Below, in pieces: positions 7,394-14,351 of a stretch of 14,351 bases of DNA. How positions within the stretch are numbered: position 1 is the first letter of the stretch; every line of letters begins with the position of its first letter. The translations under genes were made by a program, and so were the position numbers. This DNA comes from Stramenopiles sp. TOSAG23-3 (Eukaryota; Sar): positions 1 to 14,351 of the forward strand of contig LT642570.1 of assembly GCA_900128585.1 (NCBI GenBank). Direction: 5' to 3'. The notes under the pieces were generated by a model. It did no database searches. It had not been told where the DNA came from and saw nothing but the letters and a program-made list of their open reading frames with translations.

Positions 7394-9640
7394 ATGGATG
7401 CGCTGCAGCCACAACAACTTGGGGCGTTAATATTTTGTATTGTGTTATCAACATATCATCACACATTGCAGAAAAGCGTCCCTGGCGGAGATGCGGGGGA
7501 GTTAATTGTGGAAGCCTGGCAGCTAGGTCTTCCTCACCCACCTGGTTATCCAACTTTCTCACTTCTCGGTCACTGGTTCTCAAAATTCGAGATTTTAGAC
7601 GTCCCGGAGGGAGCAAGCCCAGTGGCGTGGAAAATTAATTTCATGTCCGCGTTTCTCAACTCAATTGCAGGCGTTGTTTTGTTTTGGACAGTGCTCCTCC
7701 TCCCCGCGGCCGCAAACGAATCCGTACCGGCTGCCCGCACCATCTCCCTCAAGGGGGACGGGCAGAACGGCGGAGATTTAGTGGCGCGGTCGAAAGTATA
7801 TGCGATTGGGCACAGTGCGTTAGACGCAGACTGGGGCTCTTTAGCGTGGTTGATTGGAGCATCAGTATCGGCGTTTGGATATTGCTTTAGCCCGTTGGTT
7901 TGGACCTATGCAGTGACCGCCGAAGTCTTTGCTTTGAATAACTTATTTGCAGCGCTGCTCCTGTATATTTCTGTAATGTTTTTCAAAGCACCAAGTAGGC
8001 AAAAGGCAATCGCTGGGGCTTTTCTGTGCGGACTTGGACTGACAAACCAGCATTCTCTCGTTTTCTTTGTACTCCCAGTGGGGTTTTTCGTTATGCTGAC
8101 CGTGCTGCGAGGCAAGGGGCCATGTTACCAAGGAACGACAGTATTGGCGATTTTCACGGCCTTCTGCGTTGGTCTTGCACCATACGCATATATGCCGCTG
8201 GTGACTGGAGCAAAAGGATCTTGGGGGGATGCTTCAACCGTCGAGGGGTTTCTTAAGCACATCCTTCGGAAGGAGTATGGGACGTTTCTTCTGCACCCCG
8301 ACATGGTGGGCACAGAATCTTGGAAGGAGCGAGCATCTTTGTACTTCCAAAGCCTTGTAAGCAAAGAACTTCCATTGCGCAGAGAATTTTCTGTACCGAT
8401 TTTAGTCACTGGGGCAATACACTTAATTTGGTATGTCCCGAAAAAGATGCCTGGCTTTGTACTACTGTTTATGTGGCTGACCTACACCGTCGTGTTTCAC
8501 ACATTGTCAAACATAGACTTGTCGACACCACTGACGTTTGCGGTTCACGAACGCTTTTGGATGCAGCCAAATGCCATTGCTTTTGTTGTATTTGGCGTTG
8601 GAGTGACTGGAATTCTTCTTTGTATCTTCTACGTATGCCAGAGTTTGTGCAAAAGCGCTCGGGGCCGTGGAATCCCAGGCGCTAGGCTTGGTAAAAGTGT
8701 GATCCAATTCTTAGTTTTGTGCTTGTTTGCAGCTGCCATGCATACTCATGTAAAATTAAATTATAAAATAATGGATATGAGCGAAAACGATGATCTGGAT
8801 AGAGTGTTTCGGAGCTCTTTAGTGTCTCTACCAAGAAATTCATTAGTGATATTAAGAGGTGATCACTACACCAACGTGATGAGATATTTACACCAGGTAG
8901 ACGGCGTCCGCCCCGATTTAGATTTAGTGAGCGACCAGCTTGTAAAAGCAAAATGGTTTCATTTGCAGGAACGTCATTTTCCGAACGTATCGTTTCCAAA
9001 ACGGCGGTACAACGAATATTTCTATGGGTTCTCGTTGGAAGAGTTCATTACCGCCAACGCGGTGACCCGCCCTGTGGCTGCATGCTCCCACCTAGTCACG
9101 GTTCACCCCCAGAACACGTACACTGGTCTTTACTACGGAATGTGTGATATTTTAGTTCCATCCAGCCATTACCCAACATTTAAACCGTGGTGGAAAAAAG
9201 CTAAAACATTGCTGCCTACGAAAATGAATTTTACAAAGGTTACGCAGAAGTTTGGCCCCGAGGCCTGGGAGTATAAACTCTACGAAAAAATATTCGAGAA
9301 GCAGCAGAAGCTTGCCGCCGATTTGATAGCGTATGCGCAGAGATCAAAACCGCCAAATCTTAAAATCTTAAAAAAGACGAAAAAATACATCAAATCCTTT
9401 TTAAATCAGGACAAAGGCCCATTTCAAGTTCAAGGAGCGACCTGGAAAAACCTAGCCGTTTCGATATTGACCGTCCCGAAGGCAATGGATGATATTGGCG
9501 CATTAACGGAGGGGGTGCACGCACTTCGCGAATATCTGAAAACGGATGCAAGCAAAGTAGATAAGCAGTTGGAGTACGTTAAGAATCTGGAGAGGCAGGT
9601 TTCGAATGCACTGGGGGGTAAAAAGCCTGCACCCTCGTGA
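7394..9640 (+). CDS. TMEM260: TMEM260-type (DUF2723) membrane protein O-mannosyltransferase
   Basis: A 748-residue multi-pass GT-C enzyme. Human TMEM260 is an ER protein that adds O-mannose to IPT domains of plexins and the cMET/RON receptors. The signature GGDAGEL with D33 and E36 lies in the first luminal loop after a membrane segment at 10-20, followed by LGLPHPPGYP, a hallmark of the family. Further family segments are AEVFALNNLF, GLGLTNQHS, and APYAYMP leading into SWGDASTVEGFLKH and REEYGTF-like RKEYGTF. About nine or ten hydrophobic segments lie before residue 460. A soluble C-terminal half with WxxLxxRHFP-like elements follows, and the last 120 residues are lysine-rich and helical. 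The frame is open upstream to a TTG at 7370, but the first ATG, at 7394 (context GCAATGG), is the likely eukaryotic start and lies just after a TATA box. Length is close to the human protein (about 707 residues). The stop is TGA, and the same frame stays open for 46 more codons. The acceptor protein in this organism is unknown. Confidence 0.92.
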   Translation: MDALQPQQLGALIFCIVLSTYHHTLQKSVPGGDAGELIVEAWQLGLPHPPGYPTFSLLGHWFSKFEILDVPEGASPVAWKINFMSAFLNSIAGVVLFWTVLLLPAAANESVPAARTISLKGDGQNGGDLVARSKVYAIGHSALDADWGSLAWLIGASVSAFGYCFSPLVWTYAVTAEVFALNNLFAALLLYISVMFFKAPSRQKAIAGAFLCGLGLTNQHSLVFFVLPVGFFVMLTVLRGKGPCYQGTTVLAIFTAFCVGLAPYAYMPLVTGAKGSWGDASTVEGFLKHILRKEYGTFLLHPDMVGTESWKERASLYFQSLVSKELPLRREFSVPILVTGAIHLIWYVPKKMPGFVLLFMWLTYTVVFHTLSNIDLSTPLTFAVHERFWMQPNAIAFVVFGVGVTGILLCIFYVCQSLCKSARGRGIPGARLGKSVIQFLVLCLFAAAMHTHVKLNYKIMDMSENDDLDRVFRSSLVSLPRNSLVILRGDHYTNVMRYLHQVDGVRPDLDLVSDQLVKAKWFHLQERHFPNVSFPKRRYNEYFYGFSLEEFITANAVTRPVAACSHLVTVHPQNTYTGLYYGMCDILVPSSHYPTFKPWWKKAKTLLPTKMNFTKVTQKFGPEAWEYKLYEKIFEKQQKLAADLIAYAQRSKPPNLKILKKTKKYIKSFLNQDKGPFQVQGATWKNLAVSILTVPKAMDDIGALTEGVHALREYLKTDASKVDKQLEYVKNLERQVSNALGGKKPAPS

Positions 9641-9867
9641 ATGCGAGAAAGATTAAAAAAAATAAGAAGTTCGTTCATTAAAAAATTGAGGACTGATTCA
9701 TTTACGAGTGAGACATTGGATGAGGAAGTTGACTATGGGTCATTTGCCATCGCCGCAAATCCATCACAGGAGCAGAGTTAAGTTTGCAGTACATGAAGGA
9801 CCGTAAACCTTTAATGGACGGAAGGATCAGATTCGCATTCGCGGTACACGAAGAAGATAAATTTTAA
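9641..9867 (+). other. Coding-like stretch directly downstream of the TMEM260-type stop
   Basis: The TGA at 9638-9640 is followed immediately, in the same frame, by an ATG and 45 further codons ending at TAA 9779-9781. The product starts MRERLKKIRSS and ends ANPSQEQS; its second half is more GC-rich than the rest of the spacer. In the next frame an open stretch runs from 9733 to the TAA at 9865-9867 and contains YMKDRKPLMDGRIRF followed by AFAVHEEDKF. Joined by a frame change near 9770-9780, the two would make one plausible C-terminal segment. It could be a readthrough extension, a decayed former C-terminus, a fragment of another gene, or chance. No domain is recognised. Confidence 0.3.
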
Positions 9868-9916
9868 TTATAACAATCTTAAAAAACAGTCGTGATCAGT
9901 TCGCAGTATGTTACAT

Positions 9917-10001
9917 TTTAATTACTTAAATAACAGCCAATTTTTCGGTTTTAATTAAGAATCTAAAAACAAGAAAATTGGCTGTTATTTAAGTAATTAA
10001 A
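9917..10001. repeat. Perfect 28-bp inverted repeat with 29-base loop
   Basis: Bases 9917-9944 are the exact reverse complement of 9974-10001, with 29 bases between. The core reads AATAACAGCCAATTTT. In RNA it would fold into a long uninterrupted stem, and in DNA it could extrude a cruciform. It lies between two convergent genes, so transcripts from either side could contain it. It resembles a foldback or MITE-like element, but no target-site duplication was identified. A strong bidirectional 3'-end structure or a small-RNA source are alternatives. Confidence 0.9.
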
Positions 10002-10103
10002 TTTAGCTTCGTCGTACCCTAATCCTAACTTGATTCTTAAATACTTAAAAATAATGTTTTTTTTATTATAGACTATGGTATGATAAGATATAATAATATA
10101 AAC

Positions 10104-10168
10104 AAACAAGAAAATTGGCTGTTATTTAGGTAACATAATTAGATAATAATAACAGCCATTATTTTCTT
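10104..10168. repeat. Two further copies of the inverted-repeat core, forming a second imperfect foldback
   Basis: Bases 10104-10133 repeat 9967-9996 in direct orientation with one mismatch in 30 (A at 9992 versus G at 10129), offset by 137 bases. A fourth, opposite-orientation copy with AATAACAGCCA at 10148-10158 follows, with a short insertion before its TTTTCTT. Copies three and four face each other and can pair imperfectly. With the upstream foldback this gives four copies in the order plus, minus, minus, plus over about 250 bases. Confidence 0.8.
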
Positions 10169-10205
10169 CTTCTTTCTTTTGACAATTTTAAACGCGTGTC
10201 CAAGT

Positions 10206-10259
10206 TGTATTTCAATACGAAATCACTTTTCAATAATGTATTTCAATACGAAATCACTT
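10206..10259. repeat. 31-bp tandem duplication at the 3' end of the minus-strand gene
   Basis: The 23 bases at 10206-10228 recur exactly at 10237-10259, an offset of 31 bases, with an eight-base non-repeated remainder between. The unit includes the inner palindrome-like TATTTCAATACGAAAT. The right-hand copy overlaps the TGA at 10256-10254 that would end the frame-shifted C-terminus of the minus-strand gene. This looks like a recent tandem duplication, since the copies have not diverged. Confidence 0.85.
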
Positions 10260-10362
10260 ACGAAGCTTTCTTCTTTTCTTCCTGTCTGCCTCTTTCGCCG
10301 CTTTTGCAGCATCATCGGCCTCTTTTGACTTAATTTTACGCTGTGCTTTCAGTACCCAGCCA
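10254..10362 (-). other. Out-of-frame continuation of the minus-strand membrane protein C-terminus
   Basis: Immediately past the TAA at 10365-10363, the +1 frame encodes NGWVLKAQRKI and then a lysine/glutamate/alanine-rich helix (KEADDAAKAAKEADRKKRRK) ending at TGA 10256-10254. The composition continues the charged coiled-coil tail of the upstream protein. W-x-x-x-A-[RQ]-R-[RK]-[LI] is the same motif found three times in that protein. I infer that this was, or still is, the true C-terminus and that a one-base frame change separates it. A sequencing error, a genuine mutation, a programmed +1 shift at TGT-TAA, or a tiny intron could all explain it. One possible intron is a 37-base GT...AG stretch that restores the frame, but it would remove the conserved motif. 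Confidence 0.6.
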
Positions 10363-13300
10363 TTAACACGATTTAACAGTTTCCAGCAATTGCTTGCATT
10401 TCCTTTCAACAATATCGCGTTTATCTTTGAGAGCTTGATCACGCTTTGTTTGTTTAGAAGACAAATCATCTTTTCCAGCCATTTCCGCTTTTGCGAGAAT
10501 TTCAGACTGCTTGGCGCGCTCAGATGCAACGGCTTCATCGAGTTTCTTTAATTCGATCTTATGTTGTGCTACAAGCTTTGTACGGTCTTCCGGAGGCGCC
10601 AATTTTTCTTCCTTTTCATATAATGCCGCTTTCCGTGTCTTGTTTCGAGTAATTTCTTGAATGCGCTCTTCGGCCTTTTCCATCGCCTTTTGCCGAGCTA
10701 GATTCATTTTTTCTTGAATCTCTGCGATTTCTTCTTCCATTTGCCGATTCTTCTCGTTTTCAAATTCTTCTAATTCGTCACGAACCTCTCGAGATTTCGA
10801 ATTAGCATCAGCAGTCAACTGTCTCCTCGTTTCATCTAATTCCGCCCCTTCTTGTTTGAGCGCAACTCCTTGTAGACGTAGCTCAGACCCATAGAACCAA
10901 TCATCTTCTTCGGTAACGAGTCCAGAAACACGCTTCAACTCCTTTCGGATATTTTCCAATCTCTTTTCTTTTTCTTTGACTAATGAGGCCCGGGCTCTGA
11001 TTAACCATAGCTTGCACAAAGCTTTGGTTGCCGCATTCAAGTACCCGACCTCCATCTTTGAGCTCTCATCAAAGTCATCATCATCAGAGATGAGACCTTT
11101 CGCTTTTGCTTCTTCTCTAGCCTTTTTCAACTTGTAATCTCGCATCTTTTGGGCATAGGCTTCCATTTCCGCCCTAGCATTTGGGCGTGGAAAATTTCCA
11201 CCGAGCCTTCTCCGAGCAGCATTTAACCATTTGGACATCGCCTTACCTTCTACAGAAGTTCGCGTAACCACCATTGGCTCGAAAACGGCTTGCTCTTCAT
11301 CCGAATCGTCGTCATCTGAGATATCTTGCGCCCGTGTTCCACGACCTTTTCCTGGCCGGCGAGACGGAGCCTTCTTCTTCGCCTGTTCTGCCAAGTTAAT
11401 GCATTGCTCGCATCTTGTAATAAACGAAGCATGTTGTCTAAAATACGATTGCCACAAGTTTGGATCAAACTCTCGATCCGGGTATGTCTCTTCATAGCCT
11501 TTGATCAATTTGTCCAAAGCATAATCGTCTGCACGACCATCCATCGCTAAATCACAGCGCATTCTCGCCCCACTTGCAGTGGTTCGGCCACACAAAGCAC
11601 AAGTATCGGTAACGGCCCTCTTAATCGTGCCTTGAACCAATTTGTGCAGTTTGCGACGCATTCTAGCTCGCTCTAGCCAGTACCGCAACAAAGCCGCCGA
11701 TGGTTTGCTCAATGGAGCTTTTGACCAATGGCGGCGCATGTTTTCCAAGTCGTCATCACCTTCATCCGATGATATGTCCGCTCTATCACCTGGGCGACGA
11801 CGGCCCTCTCCCATGTTCATCAGGTCTGTGTACACGTCACGAATATATTCAATTACCGGCCGTCCATCAGCCCCCGGCATTTGCAGAGTTCTTGGGGTAA
11901 GCAGCTCGACAAGATGTTGAAGTACCCACGGGCGACTGCGATCCAAAAATCGATGCCTAAAGCGTTCTGAATTCATTGCTTGCAGCTCGAGACGTTCCGC
12001 TTCCAAATCCTCTTGCCGGCCTTCGCCAATTGCCAATTTTGCAGCGATTTCATCATCAACTGTACCTTGCAGACTGCGGCGAGACCATAGCCCAGTCTGG
12101 TCTGCACATTTGCGACAGAACCAGTTAATGAACGTACCCAGAGACCACGTCCCTACAATAAGCATTGGCAGAGCTACATCTGCGAAAAAGTTGGTTTCAT
12201 TCCTCAAAATAATCGTGATACCAAACATGATTGTGATATTGCCCCAAGCGAGCACCGTCGTCATAAAATAAAATTGCGACGAGAAACACATCATGTCGAT
12301 TGCTTGAAGAGGTTCTGCAATAGACTCATCCAGGGTATCCCATGCTGCCATCTGCCATCGCTGTTCTCGCACTTGAAAGCGGTAATTTTGGTAAGCGACG
12401 TAATCGTAAACCTTCCAACCATGTATCAATTCCTGCGCCATTAGCAGAAACATATCGCATGCAAGGGAAAATGGAATATTGACAAACGCAAAAAGAAGGT
12501 AAAAGAGAAGATCTTTCGACTTAATACCATATAGAGATGGTATTTCAGTATACTGACCGAAGACGATTAAATGTAAATTTACCAGCGGAGTCAAGAAAGC
12601 AGCCGAAGTTTCGTTTGCATATACCCCATAGCTGTCAAGCAAGGGTTCAATCCCTTCACTTTCCAACGCAATTTCTTCGTTAATACGCTTCCATTCCGCT
12701 TCTTCGCGGGCGCGCTGTTCACGCGTCATGTGTCTTTTCTTTGCAAAACGACGCTTGAACATCATTTGCCATTTTGGCATAAGTTTTGCAGCGTATTTCA
12801 TGCCAGGATCCATATACAGGCGCTCCAAAATCATAACAAGCAGTTCAATACCATAGCATTGGATAAAATCTACGAGCGAGTCGGAACCCATTGTAATCAT
12901 AATTTCTGTTATTTCAATCGTTACAAGGATCGGTGCAATCAACAGATTTTCTCTCAAATAAGATGCTAACGCTTGATCTAACATCATTTGGACAAATTTC
13001 AGTGCAATAATTACTTGGTTCACATTTTTGGAAAACGATTCGGAGTACGAGAACTCCCAGATAAAGAGACAGCCGCCACATGTAATATAACAAGACAGCA
13101 GCATGTGTGTTCTTTTCCATAATAAGGGGGTCCAAAATTCAGAAGGCGGCAACATCTCTTCATCATCGTCGTCCATGAGGGCTTCCGCGTCGCCTCCTAC
13201 TTCGGCCATTGTGTCATCATCGGCATGGTCATCGGCGCTTTCAGGAACAAACATTTTGCAGCCCATCATTGTTAAGTACATTCCCATGAACAGAAACGAT

Positions 13301-14351
13301 GTTCCAATGCGACCAACGCGATAAGTGTCGATACGATCAAGGTCGAGGATTGCCTGGTCTTGCCAGTCACCGGCGTGGCCTTCAAAATTTACCGCGGTCG
13401 GTTTTTCGACAGGCTGTTCACTTGCCAAGCTTACAAGCCAAAAGTAGATCAGGCCGTATCCCATCCAAACAGGCACACTGCCGAGGAACACCCCGATCGC
13501 AGGCGGTGGGGCAACCAAAGCAAACATAGCTCTGAAACGGAACGGAGGAGGGTGTTTCATTCGTGTCAACAAGCGATGCAGCCCCCAGAAAAGTATTCCC
13601 GCGAGAACAGTACACACTCCTACCAGCAAAAACACAATGAGGTAGATTTCCCATTCAAATTCAAAGGAGTTCAGCAAGTCAAACCATACCATTGGGAAAT
13701 AATGAACTTCGATAACATAGTCGTAGGCTGTACGACCGTCTCGCCCAGATCCATCTGAATCAAGCTTATTGATACACGAATAGACAGGAGGACTTCGTGC
13801 CATCATTAACTGTTTTTCAGCTTTAACTTCTGAGACCGTGCAAAAATGAAATAGACTTAGCTTGGCAGAAACAAGACTTTTTGTGTGTATTGGGAAGTCA
13901 GAGTCAATCTCATCACCCGCCCTATCCACATTACAATTATCTAACGGGTCTGCACTAAGACAACTTTTTTGATAATAGGGAATGACGATTCTCACCGTTC
14001 TTGGAATTAAGGTCAACATACCAGGAGTATCTCCATCGACTTCTACGTTGATCAGCTCATCTCCAGCACTGTCCAGTAGGCCCGCAATAAATTCATTTTG
14101 ACCCCATCGCTGGTTCTCAGAGTCCGGATCCTCTGGATTTTCAGCAGGCACTTCAACAAAATTTGCATTACTCACAGGATATTTTGTTAAGTAGAATAAG
14201 TTTTTCGATGATGGGGATTCAAACCATCGCAAATTCGCAGCAGGTACGTACGAATTTTCTTCATACATACATGAAAGCTTTATCCCGCTATTTTCTGCAT
14301 GCCCTTCCATATTGTTCCGAGTAGAATACACTTCATATGGATCCAAATCGT
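10363..14351 (-). CDS. Large multi-pass membrane protein with WL-repeat, CxxC and coiled-coil tail (5' end outside window)
   Basis: At least 1,327 residues; residue 1 here is the codon at 14346. The frame is open to the window edge and a TTG is not a credible start, so the N-terminus is missing. Residues 1-228 are hydrophilic and probably outside the cell. Ten to twelve hydrophobic segments follow: about 233-256, 272-308, 347-364, 413-432, 441-459, 467-487, 581-597, 612-636, 688-715 and 721-744. Acidic runs lie at 370-400, and basic helical loops near 520-560 and 640-670. The tail carries three units of an ISDDDD-like acidic run followed 28-32 residues later by WLxxAR (W890, W1040, W1114). 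It also has two CxxC pairs (C916/C919 and C979/C982) that could bind zinc, and a charged coiled coil from 1120 to the end. I do not recognise a named family. A surface or flagellar membrane scaffold or sensor is inference. The C-terminus appears frameshifted at its TAA. Confidence 0.85.
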   Translation of the reverse strand, partial: DLDPYEVYSTRNNMEGHAENSGIKLSCMYEENSYVPAANLRWFESPSSKNLFYLTKYPVSNANFVEVPAENPEDPDSENQRWGQNEFIAGLLDSAGDELINVEVDGDTPGMLTLIPRTVRIVIPYYQKSCLSADPLDNCNVDRAGDEIDSDFPIHTKSLVSAKLSLFHFCTVSEVKAEKQLMMARSPPVYSCINKLDSDGSGRDGRTAYDYVIEVHYFPMVWFDLLNSFEFEWEIYLIVFLLVGVCTVLAGILFWGLHRLLTRMKHPPPFRFRAMFALVAPPPAIGVFLGSVPVWMGYGLIYFWLVSLASEQPVEKPTAVNFEGHAGDWQDQAILDLDRIDTYRVGRIGTSFLFMGMYLTMMGCKMFVPESADDHADDDTMAEVGGDAEALMDDDDEEMLPPSEFWTPLLWKRTHMLLSCYITCGGCLFIWEFSYSESFSKNVNQVIIALKFVQMMLDQALASYLRENLLIAPILVTIEITEIMITMGSDSLVDFIQCYGIELLVMILERLYMDPGMKYAAKLMPKWQMMFKRRFAKKRHMTREQRAREEAEWKRINEEIALESEGIEPLLDSYGVYANETSAAFLTPLVNLHLIVFGQYTEIPSLYGIKSKDLLFYLLFAFVNIPFSLACDMFLLMAQELIHGWKVYDYVAYQNYRFQVREQRWQMAAWDTLDESIAEPLQAIDMMCFSSQFYFMTTVLAWGNITIMFGITIILRNETNFFADVALPMLIVGTWSLGTFINWFCRKCADQTGLWSRRSLQGTVDDEIAAKLAIGEGRQEDLEAERLELQAMNSERFRHRFLDRSRPWVLQHLVELLTPRTLQMPGADGRPVIEYIRDVYTDLMNMGEGRRRPGDRADISSDEGDDDLENMRRHWSKAPLSKPSAALLRYWLERARMRRKLHKLVQGTIKRAVTDTCALCGRTTASGARMRCDLAMDGRADDYALDKLIKGYEETYPDREFDPNLWQSYFRQHASFITRCEQCINLAEQAKKKAPSRRPGKGRGTRAQDISDDDDSDEEQAVFEPMVVTRTSVEGKAMSKWLNAARRRLGGNFPRPNARAEMEAYAQKMRDYKLKKAREEAKAKGLISDDDDFDESSKMEVGYLNAATKALCKLWLIRARASLVKEKEKRLENIRKELKRVSGLVTEEDDWFYGSELRLQGVALKQEGAELDETRRQLTADANSKSREVRDELEEFENEKNRQMEEEIAEIQEKMNLARQKAMEKAEERIQEITRNKTRKAALYEKEEKLAPPEDRTKLVAQHKIELKKLDEAVASERAKQSEILAKAEMAGKDDLSSKQTKRDQALKDKRDIVERKCKQLLETVKSC

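Noticed and set aside
8320-8685. 121-codon open frame inside the TMEM260-type gene
   Set aside because: The conserved membrane protein occupies the other frame throughout; the product has no recognisable feature and is a shadow.
10016-10028. Telomere-like ACCCTAATCCTAA
   Set aside because: Only two imperfect units occur, too few to call an interstitial telomere in AT-rich DNA.

Overview
The window looks like nuclear DNA of an intron-poor, probably flagellated unicellular eukaryote. The reasons are long uninterrupted reading frames for typically eukaryotic proteins (a RIOX1/NO66-type ribosomal oxygenase and a TMEM260-type membrane mannosyltransferase), AT-rich spacers of about 450 to 610 bases with microsatellites, TATA-like boxes, and no bacterial ribosome binding sites or operons. 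A stramenopile, green or other microalgal/protist lineage is plausible, but the sequence alone does not settle it. No rRNA, tRNA, CRISPR array, transposase or integrase was seen.

Layout, left to right. A leader of 212 bases without any ATG precedes a 1,478-residue multidomain glycosyltransferase (213-4649, +). It combines a probable degenerate GT-A-like module, a GT-A module with a DAD motif, a GT-B (GT4/CgeB-like) module, two copies of a small domain, and a C-terminal GT2 module with DDG and EDD motifs. A spacer with a 190-base pyrimidine-rich (TTC) tract follows. Then come RIOX1/NO66 (5166-6947, +), with all JmjC ligand residues present, a spacer with a clear TATA box, and a TMEM260/DUF2723 protein (7394-9640, +). 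The right end holds a long membrane protein on the minus strand (10363-14351). Its N-terminal part lies outside the window.

The 610-base spacer between the two convergent genes is the most structured non-genic part. It holds a 46-codon in-frame open extension after the TMEM260 stop, another coding-like stretch in the next frame, a perfect 28-bp inverted repeat with two further diverged copies of its core, and a 31-bp tandem duplication. The minus-strand gene appears to be interrupted near its 3' end. A fourth copy of its recurring W-x-x-x-A-R motif lies just past the stop, in the +1 frame.

The genes need not form one pathway. The giant glycosyltransferase and the TMEM260-type enzyme both suggest secretory-pathway or surface glycosylation. 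The minus-strand protein, with an outer domain, about ten to twelve membrane segments and a long charged cytoplasmic tail, would suit a cell-surface or flagellar membrane protein. RIOX1 is a nucleolar ribosome-modification enzyme with no evident link to the others.
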